In this document: piece by piece, positions 27,501-35,589 of the stretch
How the letters are laid out: the number at the start of each line of letters is the position of its first letter
Numbering within the stretch: the first letter of the stretch is position 1
Assembly (NCBI GenBank): GCA_030950285.1
Contig: JAUZRR010000052.1
Coordinates: 1-49,273 of the forward strand
Direction: 5' to 3'
Length of the DNA stretch: 49,273 nucleotides
Origin: Planctomycetota bacterium
Lineage (GTDB): Bacteria > Planctomycetota > Phycisphaerae > Phycisphaerales > UBA1924
Program-made: the position numbers and the translations under genes
Notes under the pieces: generated by a model
The model's database searches: none
Seen by the model: the letters and a program-made list of their open reading frames with translations, nothing else
Told to the model about the DNA's origin: nothing

Positions 27501-27874
27501 GTGGCTGCTGGCACGGGCGGCGGCAAGGCGATTGTCCATTCCGGCGACGGCACGACGAACCGGTCGAGCGCGTCCTCAAGCGAGAGTTGCGCATCGGCCC
27601 AGCCCGGATCTGCCTCGGTCAGCACCGAAACCTCCGGCAGTTCGAGGCCGCGGATCTCTGGATTCGAGACCGAGCGGGAATCGGCGGGTTCGGTTGCGGC
27701 CCGTTGGACGAGCGCGGCGTACGCGTCGGAGCGGTCGCGCCAATCGTCGCCGGGCTCTGCCTGCGTGAACGTGGCGGAGGTCTGCGGCAGGACAGCAGAA
27801 CGGGCCGGGACCGAAGAGCCGGTCAGCATGCCGAGCACACACACCACTCTTGCCATGCCTTGAATAGCAGACAT
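24503..27874 (-). CDS. Very large TPR-repeat protein, exported
   Basis: A 1123-residue protein. The N terminus (MSAIQGMARVVCVLGMLTGS) looks like a signal peptide or anchor. A non-repeat region follows, then TPR-like helical repeats over most of the length. Clear ones are near residues 140-300 (AKRTAGDNPGAVQDFTAAAR, GQHDLAAHYLARCL) and at the C terminus (LEYYPDHAWAANDLGYFLVE, ENLDEAEQLLEHAYDLMP). No catalytic domain is visible. It is the last gene of the nusA-infB operon: its ATG at 27874 overlaps the stop of the HhH gene by 1 bp (TAATG). The role is unknown; a scaffold or assembly factor in the envelope is likely from architecture alone. Confidence 0.8.
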   Translation of the reverse strand: MSAIQGMARVVCVLGMLTGSSVPARSAVLPQTSATFTQAEPGDDWRDRSDAYAALVQRAATEPADSRSVSNPEIRGLELPEVSVLTEADPGWADAQLSLEDALDRFVVPSPEWTIALPPPVPAATKVRAQRLYVSGMAKRTAGDNPGAVQDFTAAARLDPGAPAPWLRLAEAQARSGQGPTSLLSRRRAADLGDNDPVSLYILGAHTARLGQHDLAAHYLARCLRQRPSRVDPLLGPVAMVRLGESLRELGLLRASMEALQTGLREMPSVPVRSPFSRTSAEITASATDHWLAVGDTASRLGEDQIAADAYSKAGAHATDGSNAMFLRRAAVFLRRGQAAALAVLVLDEATTHGGFVNTVQRQLLATLRDDDTVASRVAAALKDLADSFPEASPDSIHASLLLARAGVLPLKNARALLLAEGLPYFADSSLLDALFASTEESNRKDLALEILEAEPTSAQQVAAAITRWHPAPASLVQTLGQSQTAVLLRAELHTAAGQAAAVAGTALDTERASPAHLELRGRAAAMAGAWEAVDLAVGALADHRVEQARVLFAAQRFGEGLARLDPELGETASLKTLLLGAELALASGAPERAEELFANAIGLDPFNARAYEGLVNVYQGFGDARRAAGALQLLRNRLPGAWFVRWIAAQDQVRNGMLDEAETTLRELVEAAPDRTAPIDLLSQVWVQRADRDQTDALADAQSWIEEQTNTLPTSAALWALRGRLLTLRGENDQAERVLRDALKARPSVALSRALERLLRETGRQDEADRIARTRFQQAGHGIESSLDYAESLARSERWADILPVLPLTMPEHATLTPRQRARALAIIAALAPQTDGQLSATGQRDLLAILDLAAERGLALPWQLLSLRWTLLATDKTTDDETVVAAARDFLDAIDSLDAVRSMASRTSTPVSLPIQTLDQGRGSIAYLLANSLQSDGRVPAALAMFRLALEYYPDHAWAANDLGYFLVERHENLDEAEQLLEHAYDLMPAQASVADSLAWLRYKTGRFDDQQQPDGTRTPGAASLLKAALGLPGGESNPTIHDHLGDTLWRIGDQERALAEWVRAQQLLFDRLTRLRDGGNSPARDRLTEQATRVGAKVDAVRAGQEPEITPVFENSPTDQ

Positions 27875-28578
27875 TATGCGTCCTTCTTGGATGGACCGTC
27901 CCGCTGAATCGTTGAGCCCTGCGGCTCCTCGGCGTCCTTCTTGGGGGTGGGCTGGCGGTCCTTGTTTCGCCACCCTTCGAGCAGCAACGCGATATCCACC
28001 GCGTCGGTCGCTCTGATCTGCCGCTCGAGCCAGCTTTCGGCTTCTCCCATTGGGGTGCCGGACTGGAACACGCCCTCGCTGGTGAGCATTTTCTTCAGCC
28101 TGGCGTCGAGCGGGACGGCGTGCCCGCCGAACCCGAGGAGTGTCATCCGTGCCGCAACGAACGAGGGCATGCCTTCGAGCCCGTCGAGGTAGTCGCGTAC
28201 TTCGCGTTTCGAGATCGATTCAAGCCGGGCAAGGGTGACGATGTGCTCGCGGCGGTAGATGTCGTTGAGCGTTGCGCGGAGTCGCTCGGTGCGCTCGAGG
28301 GCGAGCCCGTCACGCATGCTTGTGATCTCGACGATCTCGGCGGGCATCGCGACTCGCAGGTCGTTGAGATCGATGATCGAGTCGCCCAGTTGTTTGATGC
28401 CTGCCGCCGCGTGCTTCGGGGTCGATTCCCAGAGCAGGAAGGAGTAGACGAGCAGAGCGCAGGCGGGCTCGATGTCTCTGAGTGCGTTCTCGGGCATTCG
28501 CTTGGCGGGGGCGTGCTCTTTGAGCAATCGATTCAGGACGTTTGTCAGCTTGTCGACGTCGCTGGTTGCACCGCTCAT
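27874..28578 (-). CDS. Helix-hairpin-helix protein related to endonuclease III, lacking the catalytic lysine
   Basis: A 234-residue protein. Residues 95-165 look like an endonuclease III/HhH-GPD core: LNDIYRREHIVTLARLESIS, the hairpin DGLEGMPSFVAARMTLLGF and VPLDARLKKML. Aligned by eye with Nth, the catalytic Lys position holds Phe (140), the Asp (158) is kept, and the C-terminal Fe-S cysteines are absent. It is therefore unlikely to be a lyase-type glycosylase; DNA or RNA binding without cleavage, or a monofunctional activity, are possible. A charged tail (about 205-234, KDRQPTPKKDAEEPQGS) ends it. Its ATG overlaps the rbfA stop (ATGA), so it is coupled to the translation operon. Confidence 0.65.
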   Translation of the reverse strand: MSGATSDVDKLTNVLNRLLKEHAPAKRMPENALRDIEPACALLVYSFLLWESTPKHAAAGIKQLGDSIIDLNDLRVAMPAEIVEITSMRDGLALERTERLRATLNDIYRREHIVTLARLESISKREVRDYLDGLEGMPSFVAARMTLLGFGGHAVPLDARLKKMLTSEGVFQSGTPMGEAESWLERQIRATDAVDIALLLEGWRNKDRQPTPKKDAEEPQGSTIQRDGPSKKDA

Positions 28579-29024
28579 GCCGGGCGTTCCTGGTCTGTGC
28601 CGTCGGGTGTGGGTGTTGTCTGGGGATCGTCGGGCGATGCATCGAGCGCTGCGCCGGGGTCGTCGGATGATTCCCGTGCTTGGCGTTCTGCGCGGACGCG
28701 GTCCAACGCGGCCAGCACGCCGGCTTCGCGTTTCAGCGAGCTATCGAGCTCGAACTGGAGTTGCGGCAGTTTCTTGATCGCCATGGACCTGGCGAGCTCG
28801 CGGCGCAAGAACCCCGACGCGGCGCGCAGGCCGTGGATTGTCGCCGACTCGCTCTTTGCGGGATAGACCGAGACCGAAATGACCGCGGTGGTGAGGTCCT
28901 CGGTCACGCGGATCCGGGTCAGTGTGACCATGCCTTTGATGCGCGGGTCTTGCAGACCGCGCGCGAGCACGGTTTGCAGCTGCCGCTGCATGGTCGAAGC
29001 GATGCGTTCGGTCCGTCTGCTCAA
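28575..29024 (-). CDS. rbfA: Ribosome-binding factor A
   Basis: Assists maturation of the 30S subunit and 16S rRNA. The 149-residue protein has the KH-like RbfA fold: RIASTMQRQLQTVLARGLQD, PRIKGMVTLTRIRVTEDLT, and the SVYPAKSESATIHGLRAASG segment. The C-terminal ~45 residues are acidic and Pro-rich. I chose a TTG start at 29024, which overlaps the stop of the DUF503 gene by 3 bp (TTGA); the frame stays open upstream only as shadow of that gene. The stop overlaps the next ATG. Confidence 0.88.
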   Translation of the reverse strand: MSRRTERIASTMQRQLQTVLARGLQDPRIKGMVTLTRIRVTEDLTTAVISVSVYPAKSESATIHGLRAASGFLRRELARSMAIKKLPQLQFELDSSLKREAGVLAALDRVRAERQARESSDDPGAALDASPDDPQTTPTPDGTDQERPA

Positions 29025-29398
29025 AGCCCCTCTCCGTCCATCATTTTCAGCAGTTCCTTGCTGAGGTTCTCGCGATCGGCGTCGTCCATACCTTCGGTCG
29101 GGGGCATGACCTCGACTTCGGTCACCCGGCGCTTTGTGCCGCCGAGCTCGGCCTCGCGGAGGCACCGCATCTTGGCGACGATCGAATCGAGCGTTCGGCC
29201 GACGCGGGCGCCGTCGCTGGAGACCGACGCGAGCCCCAGCACCGCGACGTTGAGCACCTGCTGCGAGCCGACTTCTGCGACCGCGACCTGGTGCTCGCGG
29301 TGCAGCCGGTCCTTGACCGAGCGCACGACGCGGCGTTTGTCCTTGAGCGAGGTAGCGCCGGGGATGAGCAACTCAAACTGGAGAATGCCGACAACCAT
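29021..29398 (-). CDS. ylxP: DUF503 (YlxP-like) protein
   Basis: A 125-residue protein with MVVGILQFELLIPGATSLKD, KRRVVRSVKDRLHREHQVAV and the AEVGSQQVLNVAVLG block, diagnostic of the DUF503/YlxP family, whose genes sit between infB and rbfA in many bacteria exactly as here. The function is not settled; association with translation or RNA is inferred from the position. ATG 29398 begins the conserved N terminus. It overlaps rbfA at the stop and is 75 bp downstream of infB. Confidence 0.85.
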   Translation of the reverse strand: MVVGILQFELLIPGATSLKDKRRVVRSVKDRLHREHQVAVAEVGSQQVLNVAVLGLASVSSDGARVGRTLDSIVAKMRCLREAELGGTKRRVTEVEVMPPTEGMDDADRENLSKELLKMMDGEGL

Positions 29399-29473
29399 GG
29401 TTGATCCGTGCAAGGGGTGCTTGGGCTGCGGGTCCTGGGCGAGCGGGTCATGCGCAGTCCTCGGCAGCCGCAA

Positions 29474-32365
29474 TCACAGGGTGCGTTTCACCTCAATAGT
29501 TTTGTAACACTCGAGGATATCGCCTTCCTTGATATCGTCGTAGCCGTCGATCTTCATGCCGCATTCCATGCCGGAACGGACCTCCTTGGCGTCGTCCTTG
29601 ATCCGCTTGAGCTGGGCGAGCTTGCGATCGTTCTCAATGACGATATCGCCGCGGGTGACGCGGATGAGGGCATCCCGTTCGATAGTGCCGTCGGTGACGT
29701 AGCACCCGGCGATCATGCCGACCTTGGAGACGCGGAACACCTTGCGTACCTCGGCGTGCCCGAGAACTTCCTGGCGGAGCTCCGGTTCGAGCATGCCTTC
29801 GACAGCCTTCTTGATGTCCTCGGTGATGTGGTAGATCACGTCGTAGGTGCGGATCTCGACCTTCTTCTGCTCGGCGGTCGAGCGAGCCTTGGCAGCCGGG
29901 ATGACGTTGAACCCGACGATGATCGCGTTCGATGCCTCGGCGAGCACAACGTCGCTGTCGGTGATGCCACCGACCGCAGCGTGCAGCACGCGGACCTTGA
30001 CCTCGTCGGTTGTGTTGCTCTCGATCTCCGAACGCAGCACATCGACCGAGCCTTGCACGTCTGCTTTGAGAACGATCAGGATTTCCTTGGGCTCGTTCTC
30101 GCCCATCTGTGTGAAGAGGGAGCTGAGGGTGACCGCGGGCTGGGCGAGCTGTTGTTCGCGGTCGCGGTGGCGGCGTTGTTCGGCGGCTTGCTGCGCCTTT
30201 TTCAGCGTATCGACCACAAAGAACGGGTCGCCGGCGTCAGGGATCTGGTCCAGACCCGAGACCTGCACCGGGATCGGCGGCTCGACTTCTTTGAGGCGTT
30301 TGCCCTGGTCGTTGATGATGTCCCGCACACGGCCAAAGGCGGGGCCGGCAACCAGGAAGTCGCCGACCTTGAGCTTGCCCTGCTGGACGAGGAGGCTCGC
30401 GACCGGGCCGCGCCCTTCGACCATCCGTGCTTCGATGACCGAGCCGCCGGCCGCGCCGCCGAAGTCGGCCTTGAGCTCGAGCAGCTGGGCCTGGTAGTCC
30501 AGAACATCGAGCAGCTCCTGGATGCCGTCGCCGGTGATGGCGCTGGTTTTGATGACTTCGACATCGCCGCCCCATTCGGTGGGGTTGAGCCCGTGCTCGG
30601 CGAGCTGGCCGTAGATGCGTTGGACGTTGGTGTCGGTTGCCTCGGGCTTGTCGCACTTATTGAGTGCGACCACGATCGGGACCCCGGCGGCTTTGGCGTG
30701 GTTGATCGATTCGATGGTCTGGGGCATGACCCCGTCGTCGGCGGCGACAACGAGCACGACGACATCGGTGATGGTGGCTCCGCGTGATCGCATCTCGGTA
30801 AACGCCTGGTGGCCGGGCGTATCGACGAAGACGACCTGCTTGGTGTCGTCGCCCATGGTCACCGGGACGCGGAACGCGCTGGTCGCCTGGGTGATGCCGC
30901 CGGCTTCTCCTGCAGCAACACGGGCGTTGCGGATCTTGTCCAGGAGTGAGGTCTTGCCGTGATCGACGTGCCCCATGATGGTGACCACCGGGCCGCGGGG
31001 GCGTTCGTCGACCGTATCGCGTTTCTCGAACGCCTCGCTGATCTGTTGCTCGGCGGTCTTTGCCTCGACAACCTCGAGCTCAATGTCCCAGTCCATCATG
31101 GCTTCCTGGGCTTGTGAGGTCTCGATGCCCGAGTTGATTGTCGCCATGATGCCCTGCATGAAGAGCTTCTTGACGATGTCGGCAGCCTTGACGCCGGTGG
31201 CGGCGGAAAGGTCCTTGATGGTGAACGGCTCGCTGATCTTGACAGTGCCGCCCTGGACCGAGGGCATCATCGACCGCTCGGCCTGGGCGGCGCGTTTGGC
31301 CTGCTGGCGGCGCATCTTGAGATAGCCGCCCGAGCGCTGGAGCCGTGCTTCGCGTTCGGCGAGGTCTTGCACGGTGAACGAGCCTGGTGCAGCTTCTTCA
31401 CCCGCTCCGGTGCGTCGTCGTGTGGAGGCTCCGCCGCCGGGTCCGCCCTGTCCACCGGGGCCGCCGCGGCGTCGGGCCGGGCCACCGCGTCGGGCGGGGC
31501 CGGCGCCGGCACCACCGCCACCGCCGCCACCTGGTCCTTGGCCGCTAAAGTTGCCGCCGCCGTCGTAGGGGCGTGAGCTGCGCGGTGCGGGCAGGTTGTC
31601 GGGCGCTTCGACCCGTACGACTTTCGGGCCGCTCAGCTTGACGGGCTTGCGAACGTCGAGCTGGGGTCCGGCCGGTTTGATCTCGGTCGGGCGGCTGGGG
31701 ACATTCTGAGGGGCTGGCGCAACCGGTGCGGCGCCCTGGGTCGTCCCGCTGCTGCTCGAGGCCGCGACGATTGTCGGGCTCACGGCCGGAGGGCTCGCGG
31801 CCTGGGGAGTCGCGGCTTGGGGCGAGGGGGTGGCCTCGCTGATATCTGTCTCGGCAGGCGTCGTCGTGTCCTTGGACTCGGCTGTTGCGGGTGTTGACGC
31901 CGCGGGTTGGGGAGCCGATGTCTGCGCAGAATCGTCGGGCTCAGCAGGTGCCGGGGTCGCGGCGACCTGGGTGGGAATCGGGCGAGCCTTGGTCGGTGCT
32001 GGAGCAATGGTTGGCGCAGGTGCGCTGGTCGGCGCAGCAGCAGCAGCAGCCGGAGCAGCGGTCGCGACACCGCCCGAGTCTGTGTCCGTGGCGTCCTCGT
32101 CGCTCTCGACGGCCTTGGCACCCCGGCGTTGCTTGGGCGCGACACGCACGCTCTCAAGATCCACCTTCTCGGTGTTCTCGACAGCCGTGTGTGCCGATTC
32201 GCTCTCACTGAACCACTCACGGATCGTCTGCTCAAGACCGGCAGAGACCGTGGACATGTGGTTCTTGATCAGCGTGTCGGGGATTCCCTCGTCGTGGCAT
32301 TTCTTTACCACCGCTTTCGAGGCGACCTTCAACTCTTTCGCGATTTCGAAGACTCTCTTGGCCAA
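29474..32365 (-). CDS. infB: Translation initiation factor IF-2
   Basis: GTPase that places initiator fMet-tRNA on the 30S subunit. In the 963-residue protein an IF2-N domain (residues 1-50, [20 protein letters not shown]) is followed by a long Ala/Pro/Thr then Gly/Arg-rich disordered linker (about 85-330). A second IF2-N-like domain (about 385-450) precedes the G domain with G1 GHVDHGKT (465-472), G3 DTPGHQAF and G4 NKCD. The beta-barrel and C-terminal C1/C2 domains end the protein. The start is TTG at 32365, fixed by the conserved N terminus. The ylxR/ylxQ genes usual between nusA and infB are absent; only 116 bp separate them. Confidence 0.97.
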   Translation of the reverse strand: MAKRVFEIAKELKVASKAVVKKCHDEGIPDTLIKNHMSTVSAGLEQTIREWFSESESAHTAVENTEKVDLESVRVAPKQRRGAKAVESDEDATDTDSGGVATAAPAAAAAAPTSAPAPTIAPAPTKARPIPTQVAATPAPAEPDDSAQTSAPQPAASTPATAESKDTTTPAETDISEATPSPQAATPQAASPPAVSPTIVAASSSSGTTQGAAPVAPAPQNVPSRPTEIKPAGPQLDVRKPVKLSGPKVVRVEAPDNLPAPRSSRPYDGGGNFSGQGPGGGGGGGAGAGPARRGGPARRRGGPGGQGGPGGGASTRRRTGAGEEAAPGSFTVQDLAEREARLQRSGGYLKMRRQQAKRAAQAERSMMPSVQGGTVKISEPFTIKDLSAATGVKAADIVKKLFMQGIMATINSGIETSQAQEAMMDWDIELEVVEAKTAEQQISEAFEKRDTVDERPRGPVVTIMGHVDHGKTSLLDKIRNARVAAGEAGGITQATSAFRVPVTMGDDTKQVVFVDTPGHQAFTEMRSRGATITDVVVLVVAADDGVMPQTIESINHAKAAGVPIVVALNKCDKPEATDTNVQRIYGQLAEHGLNPTEWGGDVEVIKTSAITGDGIQELLDVLDYQAQLLELKADFGGAAGGSVIEARMVEGRGPVASLLVQQGKLKVGDFLVAGPAFGRVRDIINDQGKRLKEVEPPIPVQVSGLDQIPDAGDPFFVVDTLKKAQQAAEQRRHRDREQQLAQPAVTLSSLFTQMGENEPKEILIVLKADVQGSVDVLRSEIESNTTDEVKVRVLHAAVGGITDSDVVLAEASNAIIVGFNVIPAAKARSTAEQKKVEIRTYDVIYHITEDIKKAVEGMLEPELRQEVLGHAEVRKVFRVSKVGMIAGCYVTDGTIERDALIRVTRGDIVIENDRKLAQLKRIKDDAKEVRSGMECGMKIDGYDDIKEGDILECYKTIEVKRTL

Positions 32366-32481
32366 GCTGAACTCCGGCTCTCTGTGCTTGTCGGGCCGGC
32401 CTGTGAGAGCTCCGGTCGACGGTGTACGAAATCAACCGCCCGGTCGTGCCTTGCACGGTCAGGCGGGGGATGAATGCGGTC

Positions 32482-33915
32482 TTAGTCCTGGCTGCTGCCG
32501 TTTCCAAGAATGTCTGCGGCGCGGGCTTCGGCATCGGCCGCGTCCGCCTGATCGTCGCCGGTCTCTTCCCCGTCGGGCGTGGAGGTGGTCTCCGCTGCGG
32601 TCGCGGCACCCGCGCCGAGAATCGCAGCGACCGCAACCTCGGGGGCCACGTCCACCGCTTCGCCCTCGGGAATCTCACCGGCGAGAAGCTTCCGAGCGGC
32701 TTCCTCTTCGGCCCGGCGGCGGGCTTCTGATTCTTCCTTGTCTTTCTGCTGCTGCTCGGCAGCGACCTTGGCCCGGGCCGAGCATATCTCGACAAGGTGT
32801 TCGGCGACCGATGTTTCGATCTCGAGTTCGGTGACCAACACCTCGACGCCGACCTCTTCGACGTCGAACACGCTGACCATCCCCAGTGCTGCCAGGCGGT
32901 CCACGTGCACCTCGGACATCCCTTCTACGCTGAGCAGCGTCTCGGACATGATCTCGAGCCCCTTGTTGAACTCTTCGGGGGTGAGGATGTCGACGTCCCA
33001 CCCGGTGAGCCGGGCCGCCAGCCGCACGTTCTGGCCACGCTTGCCGATCGCCAGGCTGAGCTGGTCGTCGCGCACGACAACGGTCGCACGCCCGAGCTCA
33101 AAACACAGGCTGATCTCGGCGACCTCGGCCGGCTTCAGGGCGTTGCCGATGAGGATCTGGCTTGACTCGTTCCAACGCACGATGTCGATCTTTTCGCCGT
33201 TGAGCTCGTCGACGATGTTTTTGATGCGGCTGCCCCGGACACCGACGCACGCGCCGACCGCGTCCACCTTCGAGTCGATCGAACTGACCGCGAGCTTGGT
33301 GCGGTACCCGGCTTCGCGGGCCATGGCTTTGACCTCGATGATCCGCTCGGCGACCTCGGGAACTTCGACCTCGAACAGGCGCTTGATAAAGTCGGGATGA
33401 CTCCGGCTGAGGACGATTTTGACCTGGCTTCCGACGTCGCGGACGTCCAGGAGCAGGCACCGCACGCGGTCCCCGGCCATGAACTGTTCGCCGGGGATCT
33501 GCTCGCTGCGGGGCATGAACGCCTCGGCGCGGTCGATGGTGACGACCAGGGAGCCGCCCTCGTAGCGTTGTGCGGTCCCGATGACGATCTCGCCAACGCG
33601 CTTGGAGAAGTCGTCGAAGATGCTGTTGCGTTCGTCCTCGCGGAAGCGTTGGATCATGACCTGTTTGAAGGTCTGTGCCGCGATTCGGCCGAAGGCTTCG
33701 GGGGGCATTTCGAGGGGCTCGCCGTGGCGGAACAGCTGCATGTCGCCGTTGAGCGGGTCGAGGGTACAGGTGAACTCTTCGGTGTCGAGGGTGTTGAAGT
33801 ACCGCCGCGCAGCCGAGACCATCGCCTGTTCGAGGTCGGAGATCAGAAGGCTCTTGTCGATGTTCCGATCCCGGGCGATCGAGTCCAGGATCCGCATCAT
33901 CTCACCAGTATTCAC
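32482..33915 (-). CDS. nusA: Transcription termination/antitermination factor NusA
   Basis: Binds RNA polymerase and nascent RNA, controlling pausing, termination and antitermination. The 477-residue protein has the NusA N-terminal domain (about 1-125), an S1 domain (about 130-200), two KH domains (about 200-345, GVRGSRIKNIVDELNGEKID and AIGKRGQNVRLAARLTGWDV) and a HhH/acidic C-terminal region (LLSVEGMSEVHVDRLAALGM, then a Glu/Ala-rich tail). The start is GTG at 33915. It is first in the nusA-infB-ylxP-rbfA-HhH-TPR operon. Confidence 0.96.
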   Translation of the reverse strand: MNTGEMMRILDSIARDRNIDKSLLISDLEQAMVSAARRYFNTLDTEEFTCTLDPLNGDMQLFRHGEPLEMPPEAFGRIAAQTFKQVMIQRFREDERNSIFDDFSKRVGEIVIGTAQRYEGGSLVVTIDRAEAFMPRSEQIPGEQFMAGDRVRCLLLDVRDVGSQVKIVLSRSHPDFIKRLFEVEVPEVAERIIEVKAMAREAGYRTKLAVSSIDSKVDAVGACVGVRGSRIKNIVDELNGEKIDIVRWNESSQILIGNALKPAEVAEISLCFELGRATVVVRDDQLSLAIGKRGQNVRLAARLTGWDVDILTPEEFNKGLEIMSETLLSVEGMSEVHVDRLAALGMVSVFDVEEVGVEVLVTELEIETSVAEHLVEICSARAKVAAEQQQKDKEESEARRRAEEEAARKLLAGEIPEGEAVDVAPEVAVAAILGAGAATAAETTSTPDGEETGDDQADAADAEARAADILGNGSSQD

Positions 33916-34320
33916 CGCAGGTACTCCGTTTCCGCTGTTTGCTCGGAGGGCCGAGCATCAAGTTGCCGAGTTGTCTTTGCCAGGCTCACGCCGGGCAGGA
34001 ATCCTCAATTGTCGGTGCGGTACCGCCGCACACCAAAAACGAAACAGCCACTCGCGTCCCGCAGACGCCGGTGGCCGCCAGCACACGGGTGAACACCACC
34101 CGCCCGGACCGGACTGGAACCCCGCTCTTACATGCGGGGCTCCCCGATCTTCTCCGCAGCGATGCTGCGAAGAGCCAGCGCACGAACGCACGTGTCGTTC
34201 GTCACATCAATCACCACGATGGGTCTCAACTGCCATCATGAAAAACACTCCTCGATACCGACCGCGCCGAGGCCGCCAAAGGCCCACGGACCCAACTGTA
34301 CGGATCGTCGGAGGGCAGGG
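33916..34320. other. Intergenic, probable nusA-operon promoter region
   Basis: These 405 bp lie between the nusA start and the fliM stop, both minus strand. I see no credible gene. A hairpin-like inverted repeat (CTTCTCCGCAGC at about 34149 and GCTGCGAAGAG at about 34164, loop GAT) is central. It could terminate the fliM transcript or serve as a leader structure of the nusA mRNA. I cannot assign clear -35/-10 boxes. Confidence 0.45.
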
Positions 34321-35415
34321 TCAATCCTTGGCGGTGTTCTGTTCCGCCCGATCGTTCCCCGAACCTGCTCTTTCGTCGGCTTTGCGAGCCGCCTCGGCCC
34401 GGTCTCCAGATGAGGAGCCCCGCCCGATCGAGCCGGTCAGCTTGAGGGCGATGTTGCCCCGGCTCTGCCCGACCTCGGCCCGGAACTTGGGCTCACCCTC
34501 GACGCACATCGAGATCGGTTCCGAAGCCGAGACCTCTGTCGAGATGATGTCCCCGACCGCCAGCGTCGCGAGGTCCCGCATCGTGATCGTCGTCTTGGCG
34601 AGGATGCCGGTCAGCTGCATGGTTGCGCCGGTAAGGCCCTTGCGCATCCGCACCTCGGCGTCCCGGGATTTCTGGTTGGACGAGGCGCTGAACCAGCTCT
34701 GTGAGCTCAGCTCCTCGACCACCGGCTCGATCACGTTGTAGGGGATGCACAGGTTCATGGTCCCCGCGCGGTTGCCGGTCTTGAGCTCAAACCCCAGCAC
34801 CACAACCACCTCGTTGGGGGGCACGATCTGTACCAGCTGCGGGTTGCTCTCGGTCGCGACGATCTCGAATTCCATCTCCTTCACGCCCGACCAGGCTTCG
34901 GCGAGCGCCTCGAGCCCGCGGTCGGTGACGTTGCGGATCAGGCGGGTCTCGATCTGGGTCATCGGTCGCTGGGGGATGAACAGGTCCTGGCTTGTCCCTC
35001 CCAGCAGGCGGTCGATGATCGGATAAATAATCAGCGGGCTGATCTCCAGGCACATCTGCCCTTCCAGCGCGGTCGATTCGATCAGGTTGAAGCTCGTCGG
35101 GTTGGGCAGCCCCGAGATGAACTCCGAGTAGGTCATCTGATCGCAGGTCGCGACCCGCACCTCGACGATCGTCCGCAGAAATCCCGACAGCGAGGCCCCA
35201 AAGTTCCGCGCAAAGGCGTCGTGGACCGTCTGCAAGGCACGCATCTGGTCTTTGCTGACCCGTTCGGGGCGCTTGAAGTCGTAGGGGCGGACATCGACCG
35301 GCTCGTCGTGCCGATGCCGGCTGTAGATCATCACCTCCGAGTCGTCGGCCTCCTCGGCCGGCGCAGCGTCCCCGGCGAGCAGGGCGTCGATGTCATTTTG
35401 GTCAAGCAGGTCCAT
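34321..35415 (-). CDS. fliM: Flagellar motor switch protein FliM
   Basis: Component of the C-ring that binds phosphorylated CheY and reverses the motor. The 364-residue protein has the N-terminal CheY-binding motif LLDQNDIDALLAG (3-15), a linker, the CheC-like middle domain (about 45-240, with SLSGFLRTIVEVRVATCDQM) and the FliN-like SpoA domain (about 265-340). The C-terminal ~25 residues are charged and disordered. The length is normal. No other flagellar gene is in the window, so it is a lone locus here. Confidence 0.93.
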   Translation of the reverse strand: MDLLDQNDIDALLAGDAAPAEEADDSEVMIYSRHRHDEPVDVRPYDFKRPERVSKDQMRALQTVHDAFARNFGASLSGFLRTIVEVRVATCDQMTYSEFISGLPNPTSFNLIESTALEGQMCLEISPLIIYPIIDRLLGGTSQDLFIPQRPMTQIETRLIRNVTDRGLEALAEAWSGVKEMEFEIVATESNPQLVQIVPPNEVVVVLGFELKTGNRAGTMNLCIPYNVIEPVVEELSSQSWFSASSNQKSRDAEVRMRKGLTGATMQLTGILAKTTITMRDLATLAVGDIISTEVSASEPISMCVEGEPKFRAEVGQSRGNIALKLTGSIGRGSSSGDRAEAARKADERAGSGNDRAEQNTAKD

Positions 35416-35589
35416 ACGTTGAGCGCCCGTCGCCTTCTCGTGGTCGTCGCCACGTGATCACCGCTGCGCCCGGAGCGCAGAGACTGCCTTTCTATCGGAT
35501 TCCCTGCCCGCTGTGCTTGAAACTCGGTCGGTCCAACCCCGTCCGGGCCGCGGAATACCCAACCCGCCGCAGCCGTCCAATCATCTGAC

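Noticed and set aside
33939..34241. Small plus-strand open frame between nusA and fliM
   Set aside because: The composition is not protein-like, no ribosome site is seen and it does not resemble any family that I know.
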